64,000 nucleotides of DNA, taken from positions 124,001-188,000 of the forward strand of contig NZ_JODR01000007.1 of NCBI RefSeq assembly GCF_000725885.1, in the 5' to 3' direction. Shown one piece after another: positions 46,451 through 53,870 of the stretch. This DNA is from Streptomyces albus subsp. albus. Lineage in GTDB: Bacteria; Actinomycetota; Actinomycetes; Streptomycetales; Streptomycetaceae. The notes beneath the pieces are model-generated. The model was not told where the DNA came from. It did no database searches and saw nothing but the letters and a program-made list of their open reading frames with translations. Made by a program: the position numbers and the translations under genes. Position 1 is the stretch's first letter; each line of letters opens with the position of its first letter.

Positions 46451-47227
46451 TCAGGCGGCGGGGCCGGCGGTGGGCCGGGGCGGGACCTCCGCGAGGACGT
46501 GGAGCTGGCTGGCGACGGACTGGAAGTCGGGCAGCTCCGCGGCAGCCGCCTCCAGCCGGGCCAGGGCTTCCAGCGCGTCCGGTTCGGTGTCCACCAGGGC
46601 GCCGGGCACCAGGTCGGCGAAGACCCGCACCCCGTGCAGGGAGATCACCTCCAGCCCGGTGCTGGTGATCAGCGCGGTGAGCTGTTCCGGGGTGAAGCGG
46701 CGGGGCATGGGGTCGCCCTCGCCCCACCGGCCGCCGGGCGAGGTGAGGGCGTGCCGTGCCTCGGTGAAGTGGCCGGCCAGCGCCCGGGCCAGCACGGCGC
46801 CGCCCAGCCCGGAGGTGAGCACGCTGAGGGTGCCGCCCTCGGGCCGCAGGGCGGCGACGGTGTTGCGCAGCCCGTCGGCCGGGTCCTCGACGTACTCCAG
46901 GAGGCCGTGGCAGAGCACCACGTCGTAGGCGCCGCGCTCGACCACGTCGAAGAGGCCGCGCACATCGCCCTGCACGCCGCGTACCCGTTCGGCGACGCCG
47001 GATTCGGCGGCGCGGCGCTCCAGGCCGAAGAGGGCGTTGGGGCTGGGGTCCACCACGGTGACGCGGTGGCCGAGACGGGCCACGGGCACGGCGAAGTTGC
47101 CGGTGCCGCCTCCGGTGTCGAGGACGGACAGCTCGGCGCGGTCCGACAGCTTGGCGCGCTGGTCGAGGGCTCCTCGCAGGACGTCCCAGACCACTGCTGT
47201 ACGGAGGGATGCGCTCGGGCGGGACAT
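46451..47227 (-). CDS. Class I SAM-dependent methyltransferase
   Basis: A 258-residue Rossmann-fold methyltransferase. Motif I is LDTGGGTGNFAVPVA (36-50), motif II is VTVVDPSPNAL, and the post-motif segment is YDVVLCHGLLEYVEDP, an arrangement of methyltransferase domain 11 (UbiE/COQ5-like) type. ATG at 47227 follows GAGGAG with good spacing; the longer frame is not supported. The acceptor cannot be read from sequence. It lies 125 bases downstream of the HEPN-domain gene in the same direction. Confidence 0.87.
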   Translation of the reverse strand: MSRPSASLRTAVVWDVLRGALDQRAKLSDRAELSVLDTGGGTGNFAVPVARLGHRVTVVDPSPNALFGLERRAAESGVAERVRGVQGDVRGLFDVVERGAYDVVLCHGLLEYVEDPADGLRNTVAALRPEGGTLSVLTSGLGGAVLARALAGHFTEARHALTSPGGRWGEGDPMPRRFTPEQLTALITSTGLEVISLHGVRVFADLVPGALVDTEPDALEALARLEAAAAELPDFQSVASQLHVLAEVPPRPTAGPAA

Positions 47228-47352
47228 GCGGCTGCTCCTCGGCTCAGTGACGGGCGGATCCCAGCCTATTGCCTCCTCGCCCGCGCACTCGCCCGGCGGG
47301 GCCCCAGGGCGGGGCCCGGTCCCGGCCGGTGCGCCGGCCGGGCCGCTCCGGC

Positions 47353-48054
47353 TCACCCGGCACGGCGGTCACCGGGGTGCGGGGCGCGGGCCGCGGGCTC
47401 GTCACCGGGCGCGGTGCGTGGGTGGGGGAAGGCGGGCTGGGTGACGAGCATGCGCTCCACCAGGCGGTGGAACATGCCCGCGTGGTGGAGGAGCTCGTCG
47501 GCCTGGGCCCAGGTGGCGGCGCCCGTGATACCGGCTTCGGCGCGGGCCCTGCGGGCGGCGCCGGCCGCGAACAGAGCGCTCCATTCGGCGAGTTCGGGGG
47601 CGACTTCGGGGAGAAGTTCCCAGGCGCTGCGGATGGCGGGGCGGCGGGGACGGCGGGCGGGGGCGCCGCGCCGGGGGGCGGTCCGCGCCTCGGGCCTGCC
47701 GCGGACGGCGAGGACGGCGGCGGCGGTGCGGAGCGCCGCGAGGTGTGCCGTGGCGTACCGCTCGTTGGCGGTTTCCATGGCGGCGGCCTCGTCGAGACCG
47801 TGCTGGGCCTGGGCGAGCAGGTCGAGGGCGGCCGGCGGTGCGCTCGCGCGGCGGAGCACGGGGTGGATGTCGTGGGGGTCGCGGGGCCGGCCGGGGGCAC
47901 CCGGGGGCGGTGTCGTGGGCTGCGGGGTGGACGCGGGACCGGACGAGGGGACGGGTGCGGGGGTGGGCGCGGGGACGGGTGCGGGGTTGGACGGCGTCAT
48001 GGGCTGCGGGGCCGCGTGGCGGGCTCCCGCGGTGGGTCGCGTCGAAGGTCGCAT
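47353..48054 (-). CDS. SAV_6107-type HEPN domain protein
   Basis: A 233-residue protein. The first 55 residues are an Ala/Pro/Thr-rich, disordered leader. The rest is helical and matches the HEPN fold known from the S. avermitilis SAV_6107 family. The segment METANERYATAHLAALR contains R99-X4-H104, the form of the HEPN ribonuclease active site. HEPN proteins are often RNases in toxin-antitoxin or defence systems, but many are housekeeping RNA-binding proteins, and no paired nucleotidyltransferase (MNT) antitoxin lies next to it. ATG at 48054 follows GGGAGG by 10 bases; an in-frame ATG lies 18 codons later. Confidence 0.75.
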   Translation of the reverse strand: MRPSTRPTAGARHAAPQPMTPSNPAPVPAPTPAPVPSSGPASTPQPTTPPPGAPGRPRDPHDIHPVLRRASAPPAALDLLAQAQHGLDEAAAMETANERYATAHLAALRTAAAVLAVRGRPEARTAPRRGAPARRPRRPAIRSAWELLPEVAPELAEWSALFAAGAARRARAEAGITGAATWAQADELLHHAGMFHRLVERMLVTQPAFPHPRTAPGDEPAARAPHPGDRRAG

Positions 48055-48342
48055 CGCTGCATCAACCTCCCGTCGGCGGTTGCCGGTTCGGCGCCGTACG
48101 GCCGAACCGGTCGTATGCACACATCGTGGAGCATGCCACTGACAATCCGCGCTGACCTGCGCAAAGGCCACCGGCGGCCAGACGGGGCGGGGGCGATTGG
48201 CGGCCGGGGCCGGGACTGCGGCATACTTTGAACTGACCGGTCAGTTCAAAGACTGGCCGGGCACGCCGCAGCACGCACGATGCGGCGCGCACGAACACCA
48301 CGAGCACCACGAGACACCTCGACCACGCAGCGAAGGGACGCC
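48055..48342 (+). promoter_or_regulatory. Upstream region of the ABC/YhgE operon
   Basis: A 288-base divergent interval between the HEPN gene and the ABC ATPase gene. A CATACT -10-like hexamer (48222-48227) with TTGGCG (48197-48202) upstream (19-base spacing) directly abuts the palindrome at 48227-48250. Repressor binding there would block the promoter. The leader to the ATG at 48343 is about 110 bases. Confidence 0.6.
48227..48250. promoter_or_regulatory. Perfect 24-bp palindromic operator
   Basis: TTTGAACTGACC (48227-48238) is followed directly by its exact complement GGTCAGTTCAAA (48239-48250). A 24-bp perfect palindrome with an AT-rich edge in a 72% GC genome is not expected by chance. 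It overlaps the putative promoter of an operon whose third gene encodes a TetR-type repressor, so autoregulation by that protein is the simplest reading. Confidence 0.85.
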
Positions 48343-49167
48343 ATGCCACAGCCGCGCGGAGCCGCCGTCTCGGCGGACGACTTCGGGCTCGACGGACCAC
48401 GAGGACCCGTTTTCGAGGGGGTCGGCTTCACCGCGGAAGCGGGTTCCCTGATCGCCCTGACCGGACCCTCCGGATCCGGACGGACCTGTGCGCTGCTGGC
48501 ACTGACCGGCCGGATGAAGGCCGGCCGCGGCCACGCCAAGGTCGCCGGGCACCCGCTGCCCAAACGGCTGGCGGCGGTACGCCGGATCAGCGCGCTCGGC
48601 CCGGTGCCCGGCGTCAACGATCTCGACCCGGCCCTGACCGTCACCGAGCAGCTGCGGGAACGGGTGCTGCTCCAGCGGCGGTTCGACGGTCCGCTGCGCT
48701 CTCTGATGAGGTCCCGCCGCGAACGGGCAGCCGCCAGCCGGGCTCGGCTGGAGCAGGCGCTGGAGACGGCGGGCCTCGACCTGGACGCGCTGCCGAAGGG
48801 CGGCCGTACGGCGGTGCGCGACCTGGGACGGCTGGAGGAACTGCGGCTGTCGGTGGCGCTGGCGCTGCTGGGCGAGCCGCGGCTGCTGGGCGTGGACGAC
48901 GTGGACCTGAAGCTGTCCGAGGCCGAACGGGAGGCGGCCTGGGAGATGCTGCGCGCGGTCGCCGCCACCGGCACCACGGTGCTGGCGGTGTGCAGCGAAC
49001 CGCCCCAGGACGGCGACGCCGTGGTGGTCCGTACCCGTACGGACGCGGCGCGCGCCTCCCGCGACGGGGCGCCCGGGGAGGGCACAAAGGACACCGGGGA
49101 GACCGGCGAGGCCGAGACGGAGAAGGAGGGGGCGGCCGATGCGCTCGCCGAGGCTAGCCGCGCTTGA
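48343..49167 (+). CDS. ABC-transporter-like ATPase with degenerate motifs
   Basis: A 274-residue nucleotide-binding-domain protein. The P-loop is ALTGPSGSGRT (38-48): arginine replaces the usual Walker A lysine. The signature region reads RDLGRLEELRLSVALALL instead of LSGGQ, and Walker B is PRLLGVDDVD rather than the usual LLLLDEP. ATP may bind weakly or not be hydrolysed. A charged, disordered tail follows from about residue 230. Its 3' end overlaps the YhgE gene by 29 bases, so the two are translated together and probably form one complex. Confidence 0.85.
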   Translation: MPQPRGAAVSADDFGLDGPRGPVFEGVGFTAEAGSLIALTGPSGSGRTCALLALTGRMKAGRGHAKVAGHPLPKRLAAVRRISALGPVPGVNDLDPALTVTEQLRERVLLQRRFDGPLRSLMRSRRERAAASRARLEQALETAGLDLDALPKGGRTAVRDLGRLEELRLSVALALLGEPRLLGVDDVDLKLSEAEREAAWEMLRAVAATGTTVLAVCSEPPQDGDAVVVRTRTDAARASRDGAPGEGTKDTGETGEAETEKEGAADALAEASRA

Positions 49168-51364
49168 GCTGAAGCGGTTCGGCAGGGGACGGCTGCCGCG
49201 GGCGGCGATGGCCGCGATGCTGCTGCTGCCCCTGCTGTACGGCGCGCTGTACCTGTGGTCCTTCTGGGACCCCTACGACCGGCTGGACAAAGTGCCGGTC
49301 GCGCTGGTGAACGAGGACAAGGGCGCCACCGTCAAGGGCGAGAAGATCACCGCGGGCGACGACATCGTCAAGGGCCTGCACGACAGCGACTCCTTCGACT
49401 GGCACGAGACCAGCGCCGAGGACGCGCGCAAGGGCGTCGAGGACGGGCGCTACTACCTGTCGCTGACGGTCCCCGCCGACTTCAGCAAGCGCGTCTCCTC
49501 CAGTTCGGGCGACTCCCCCGAGACCGGCGCCCTCAAGGTGCGCGCCAACGACGCCAACAACTACATCGTCGGGCAGATCTCGCGCACGGTCTTCTCCGAG
49601 GTCCGCGCCAGCGCCTCCAGCAAGGTCTCCCGCGGCTTCTACGACAAGATCTACGTCTCGTTCTCCACGCTGCACCACAAGACGGCGCAGGCCGCCAAGG
49701 GCGCCGACGACCTCGGCGACGGCATCGGCAAGGCCAAGGAGGGCGCGGGCAAGCTCAAGAAGGGGCTCGGCGACGCCGAGGAGGGCTCGGGCAGCCTCAA
49801 GAGCGGCACCGCCACCCTGCACAAGGGCGCCGGTGATCTCGCCTCGGGCGCCGGCCAGGTGGCCGAGGGCACCCAGAAGCTCGCCGACAAGGTGAACGGC
49901 GCCGCCTCCACCGTGCGGCCCTTCCTGACCGAGCACAGCGGCGACATCGCCAAGGCCGCCCGCGGGGTGTCCCGTACCAGCAAGACGCTCAAGGAGAACC
50001 TCGGCAAGCTGCCGGGCGCCGCACAGCGTGCGCAGAGCGACGCACGCCAGGCGGCCGACACCCTCTCGACGCTGTACGAGGCCCGCTGCGGCAAGAACAG
50101 GCCCTCCCCGCAGGGCGGTACCGCACCCGGTGGCGGCACCCCGGCGCCGGGCGGCTCGTCGTCGTCCTCGTCGTCCCCCTCCTCCCCCGAGGGGAACTCG
50201 GCGGGCGGGAGCTCCTCCGGGGACGGCACCAAGGGCACGCCCAGCGTCTTCCCGGACTCCTGCCCCGACCTGAAGAAGGCCGTGGACGCCGCCGAACGCT
50301 CCGCGTCCGTGGCCGGGAAGGTCAACGGCTACGTCAAGAACGAGAAGAACCTCGACGAGCTGGGCCGGCACCTCGACGACCTCGACAAGACCGCCACCGC
50401 CCTCGCCGAACGCGCCCCGCACCTCAAGCAGGACGTGGACAGCGCCGTACGCCAGATCAACAAGCTCAACAAGGGCGCACACGCCGTCTCCTCGGGCGCG
50501 GGCGAGCTGCACACCGGGCTGGGCACCGCCAAGAGCGGGGCCGCCGCGCTCGACACCGGTCTGGGCAAGCTCTCCAGCGGCGCAGGCAGCCTCGACGGCG
50601 GCCTGTTCAAGCTGGCCGACGGCTCCGGCAAGCTGGCGAGCGGGCTGCACGACGGCACCGAGCAGATACCGGACTACGGCAAGAAGGAGCGGGACGAGCG
50701 CACCGGTGTCATGTCCGACCCGGTCGGACTCGCCTCCCACAAGGCGCACGAGGCACCCAACTACGGCACGGGCTTCGCCCCGTACTTCATCCCGCTCTCC
50801 CTGTGGGTGGGCGCGATGATCGCCTACATGCTGCTCCAGCCGCTGAACAAGCGGGCGCTGGCCGCCGGGGCCCCGGCCTGGCGGATCGCGCTGGCCGGCT
50901 GGCTGCCCGTCGCGGCGATCGGGGTGGCACAGGTCGCCGCCCTGATGAGCGTGCTGCACTGGGGCCTCGGGCTCCAGATGGCGCGGGGGCTGGGCACGAT
51001 CGGGTTCCTGCTGCTGGTGGCCGCGTGCTTCACCGCGATCGTCCAGTTCCTCAACGCGCGCTTCGGCCCGGCCGGGCGGATCCTGGTCCTGGCGATGCTG
51101 ATGCTCCAGCTGACCTCGGCGGGCGGCACGTACCCGATCCAGACCAGCCCCGGCTTCTTCAACGCGCTGCACCCGTTCCTGCCCATGAGCTACGTCGTCG
51201 AGGGGCTGCGCCATCTGATCACCGGCGGTGAGCTGTGGCCGGTGTGGCGGGCGTGCCTGGTGCTGCTGGCGTTCACCGCGGGCGCCGTCGCCCTGACGGC
51301 CGTCACCGCACGCCGCAAGCAGGTGTGGACGCTCGACCGGCTCCACCCGGAGATCTCGCTGTGA
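49139..51364 (+). CDS. YhgE/Pip family membrane protein
   Basis: A 741-residue protein with one N-terminal helix (about 20-42), a large extracytoplasmic domain, and about six C-terminal helices (about 545-735) resembling ABC-2-type exporters. The extracytoplasmic part starts with VPVALVNEDKGA, the family signature. It has long heptad-like stretches rich in GAGxL, GSGxL and SGAG repeats (about 185-270 and 440-510), interrupted by a Ser/Gly/Pro linker. The family includes phage infection protein Pip and proteins linked to lipid or toxin export. With the upstream ATPase and the downstream TetR regulator it forms an inducible export module. Confidence 0.9.
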   Translation: MRSPRLAALELKRFGRGRLPRAAMAAMLLLPLLYGALYLWSFWDPYDRLDKVPVALVNEDKGATVKGEKITAGDDIVKGLHDSDSFDWHETSAEDARKGVEDGRYYLSLTVPADFSKRVSSSSGDSPETGALKVRANDANNYIVGQISRTVFSEVRASASSKVSRGFYDKIYVSFSTLHHKTAQAAKGADDLGDGIGKAKEGAGKLKKGLGDAEEGSGSLKSGTATLHKGAGDLASGAGQVAEGTQKLADKVNGAASTVRPFLTEHSGDIAKAARGVSRTSKTLKENLGKLPGAAQRAQSDARQAADTLSTLYEARCGKNRPSPQGGTAPGGGTPAPGGSSSSSSSPSSPEGNSAGGSSSGDGTKGTPSVFPDSCPDLKKAVDAAERSASVAGKVNGYVKNEKNLDELGRHLDDLDKTATALAERAPHLKQDVDSAVRQINKLNKGAHAVSSGAGELHTGLGTAKSGAAALDTGLGKLSSGAGSLDGGLFKLADGSGKLASGLHDGTEQIPDYGKKERDERTGVMSDPVGLASHKAHEAPNYGTGFAPYFIPLSLWVGAMIAYMLLQPLNKRALAAGAPAWRIALAGWLPVAAIGVAQVAALMSVLHWGLGLQMARGLGTIGFLLLVAACFTAIVQFLNARFGPAGRILVLAMLMLQLTSAGGTYPIQTSPGFFNALHPFLPMSYVVEGLRHLITGGELWPVWRACLVLLAFTAGAVALTAVTARRKQVWTLDRLHPEISL

Positions 51365-51426
51365 GCGCGGGCACGCTGCGCGCGGGCTCCGCACGGCCGG
51401 GCCGCGGACGAGGGGAGAATGGCCGC

Positions 51427-52059
51427 ATGACGAGTGCCCGTACCACCAGCCCGCGCAGCCGCAGCGCCACCAGGGACAAGCTCTTCCAGGCAGCCGTGAC
51501 CCTCATCGCGGAGCAGGGGTTCTCCTCCACCACCGTGGAGGAGATCGCCGAGCGGGCCGGCGTGGCCAAGGGCACCGTCTACTACAACTTCGCCAGCAAG
51601 ACGGAACTGTTCGAGGAACTGCTGCGGCACGGGGTGGCGCTGCTCACCGCCGATCTGCGGAAAGCGGCCGACGAGACCGCCGGGCGCGGCGGCAGCCGGG
51701 TGGACGCGCTGGACGCGATGGTCCGCGCCGGACTGCTCTTCATCGACCGCTACCCGGCTTTCACCCAGCTGTACGTCGCCGAACTGTGGCGCACCGGACG
51801 GGCCTGGAACGAGACCCTGCTCATGGTGCGGCAGGAGGCCGTCGCCGTCGTCGAGGACGTCCTGCGGGCCGGGGTCGCCGAGGGCGAGCTGAGCGAGGAG
51901 ATCGACATCCAGCTCACCGCCGCCGCGCTGGTCGGCATGGTGCTGGTCGCCGCGCTCGACTGGAAGGCGTTCCAGCCCGAGCGCTCCTTGGAGGACGTGC
52001 ACGGCGCGCTGTCCCTGCTGCTCCAGGGCCGCGTCGGCGGACGCGAGCGCACCCGCTGA
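51427..52059 (+). CDS. TetR-family transcriptional regulator
   Basis: A 210-residue repressor. The helix-turn-helix lies at about 18-65 (LIAEQGFSSTTVEEIAERAG, then KGTVYYNFASKTELF). The C-terminal ligand domain is helical. It lies 62 bases after the YhgE gene in the same direction and is the best candidate to bind the 24-bp palindrome upstream of the operon. The effector is unknown. The Arg/Ser/Thr-rich first 15 residues are typical of streptomycete TetR proteins. Confidence 0.92.
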   Translation: MTSARTTSPRSRSATRDKLFQAAVTLIAEQGFSSTTVEEIAERAGVAKGTVYYNFASKTELFEELLRHGVALLTADLRKAADETAGRGGSRVDALDAMVRAGLLFIDRYPAFTQLYVAELWRTGRAWNETLLMVRQEAVAVVEDVLRAGVAEGELSEEIDIQLTAAALVGMVLVAALDWKAFQPERSLEDVHGALSLLLQGRVGGRERTR

Positions 52060-52390
52060 GAGCGGCGCCGCTCACGGGAGGGCGACCGGCTCCGTTCCGC
52101 GGCCCCGTGTCAGCGGTCCGTGCCCCGCCCTCCCGTGGACCTCACTCTGCCGTCCGCGCCGGGGGCACCCATCGGCGCGGCTACTCAAGACCTCTTCTGA
52201 GTACCGGTACCTAGCCCCTGGGTACGCCCCGCCTTCCCCCGCGGTGCCGCGGTACCCCGCGGGGTACCCCGGGTGCCGCTCCGTGCCCCCGGCTCCGCCC
52301 CGGGGAGCAGCGTCCTGCCCGCTCCCGGCCGGGTCAAGGGGTGAGGGGGCGCCTCCCGGCGGGCGGCCGGGCGCGGGCTAAGGTCACGGC
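52060..52390. promoter_or_regulatory. Interval between tetR and oxidoreductase with palindromes
   Basis: This 331-base gene-free stretch starts with a 12-bp stem with a 41-base loop (CACGGGAGGGCG at 52073-52084 with its complement at 52126-52137), a likely terminator for tetR. It then carries a 10-bp palindrome, GTACCGGTAC (52201-52210), and an 18-bp perfect palindrome, GGTACCCCG plus its complement (52251-52268). The GGTACC sequence recurs through 52200-52270. These may be hairpins or protein sites for the oxidoreductase gene at 52391. Confidence 0.5.
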
Positions 52391-53821
52391 ATGGCACGGA
52401 TCGTGGTGATCGGCGCGGGAACGGGCGGGATGGCCGCCGCGGCTCGACTGGCCGTGGCGGGCCACCGGGTGACGGTGCACGAGCGCACCGAGACCTACGG
52501 CGGCGCGCTGCGCAGGTACACGCGCGACGGCTTCGCCTTCGACACCGGGCCGGGCCTGCTGCACCTGCCGGCCGTCCACCGCGACCTGTTCGTCAAGACC
52601 GGACGCGAGCGCCTGGAGGACCGGGTCGATCTGGTGCGGGTCGCCGCTACGGCACGGCACGTCTTCCCGGACGGCAGCGCCGTGACACTGCCCAACGCCT
52701 CCCGCGGCAAGGTGATCGCCGCGCTCGACGACGCGTTCGGCGCGGGCGCGGGCGACCGGTGGGCCCGGATGCTGACCCGGGCCCGCGAGGCGTGGGAGGC
52801 CACCCGGCGTCCGCTGCTGGAGGAGCCGCTGCGCGACGAGCCCGCCTCGCGGGGCGCCCTGGTGCGGGACGGGGCCTACCCGGCCCTGCGCCGGAAGGGC
52901 CTGCTGCGCCGCCGCCCGCCGACCCTGGCCGAGGCCGCGCGGGACGAGCTGGGCGACCCCCGGCTGGCCGCGATGCTGTGCGGCTGCGTGTGGGGGTACG
53001 GCCTGGATCCAAAGACCGCTCCGGCGACCGCCGCCCTGCTCGCGTACGTCGAGGACGCGTTCGGCACCTGGTACGTGCGCGGCGGCGGCCTGCGGGCCCT
53101 GGCCGACGCGCTGTACGACAGGTGCCGCGAGCGGCGGGTCGCCTTCGTGTTCGGCAGCGAGGTGACCGCCGTACGGGAGAAGGACGGACGGGCGGCCGGG
53201 GTGGAGCTGGCCGACGGTTCCGTCGAGGAAGCGGACGTGGTGGTGACCGGCGGCGGGCCCGCGGCGCCCGGCAGCCCCGGCGCCGGGCCCGCCGGCACGG
53301 CACGGCTGACGGTGCTGCTGGCCCTGCGCGGCGCCCGCCCCCAGGGCACCCCGCACCGCACGCTGGTGCACCGCGCCGAGGCGCCGGGCCGCCCGCTGAC
53401 GGTGCTGCGGCCCGACGATCCGGCGCTGCGCCCCGACGACGCGCACGAGACGGCGGTGCTCAGCCTGCCCGTACCGGCCGGCACGGTGGAGGGGACGGCC
53501 GAGGCGGAGCGGCTGGCCGAGGAACTGCTGGCGGCGGCCGACGGGGCCGGGCTGGGCCTGCGCGAGCGGCTGCTGTGGCACGCGGTGCGCACCCCCGCCG
53601 ACAACGAGGCGGAGACCGGCGCCCCGGGCGGCCTGGTGCCGCCGCCGGCCCTCCCGGGCGCGGGCGGCGCCTTCCTGCACCCGGCGAACACGACACCGCT
53701 GCCGGGGCTGTACGCGGTGGGCGGCTGGTCCCATCCCGGCGGCGGACTGGCCGCTGCCGGGATGACGGGCGCGATGGCCGCCGGTCTCATCCAGGACCCG
53801 GACTGGCGCGGCTCCACCTGA
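52391..53821 (+). CDS. FAD-dependent oxidoreductase, phytoene desaturase-like
   Basis: A 476-residue flavoprotein. The FAD-binding motif is VVIGAGTGGMAAAARL (5-20), followed by the conserved E in VHERTETYGG and the downstream FDTGPGLLHLP, typical of carotenoid-desaturase/amine-oxidase-like enzymes. The C-terminal FAD contact is LYAVGGWSHPGGGLAAAGMTG. There is no carotenoid gene cluster around it, so carotenoid desaturation is only one possibility. It is convergent with the Tyr/Gly-tail membrane protein, with a 49-base gap. Confidence 0.85.
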   Translation: MARIVVIGAGTGGMAAAARLAVAGHRVTVHERTETYGGALRRYTRDGFAFDTGPGLLHLPAVHRDLFVKTGRERLEDRVDLVRVAATARHVFPDGSAVTLPNASRGKVIAALDDAFGAGAGDRWARMLTRAREAWEATRRPLLEEPLRDEPASRGALVRDGAYPALRRKGLLRRRPPTLAEAARDELGDPRLAAMLCGCVWGYGLDPKTAPATAALLAYVEDAFGTWYVRGGGLRALADALYDRCRERRVAFVFGSEVTAVREKDGRAAGVELADGSVEEADVVVTGGGPAAPGSPGAGPAGTARLTVLLALRGARPQGTPHRTLVHRAEAPGRPLTVLRPDDPALRPDDAHETAVLSLPVPAGTVEGTAEAERLAEELLAAADGAGLGLRERLLWHAVRTPADNEAETGAPGGLVPPPALPGAGGAFLHPANTTPLPGLYAVGGWSHPGGGLAAAGMTGAMAAGLIQDPDWRGST

Positions 53822-53870
53822 CCGCCGCCCCGCATGCGGGCGGGTACGACACCTGGCGCGCCGCGCCCCG

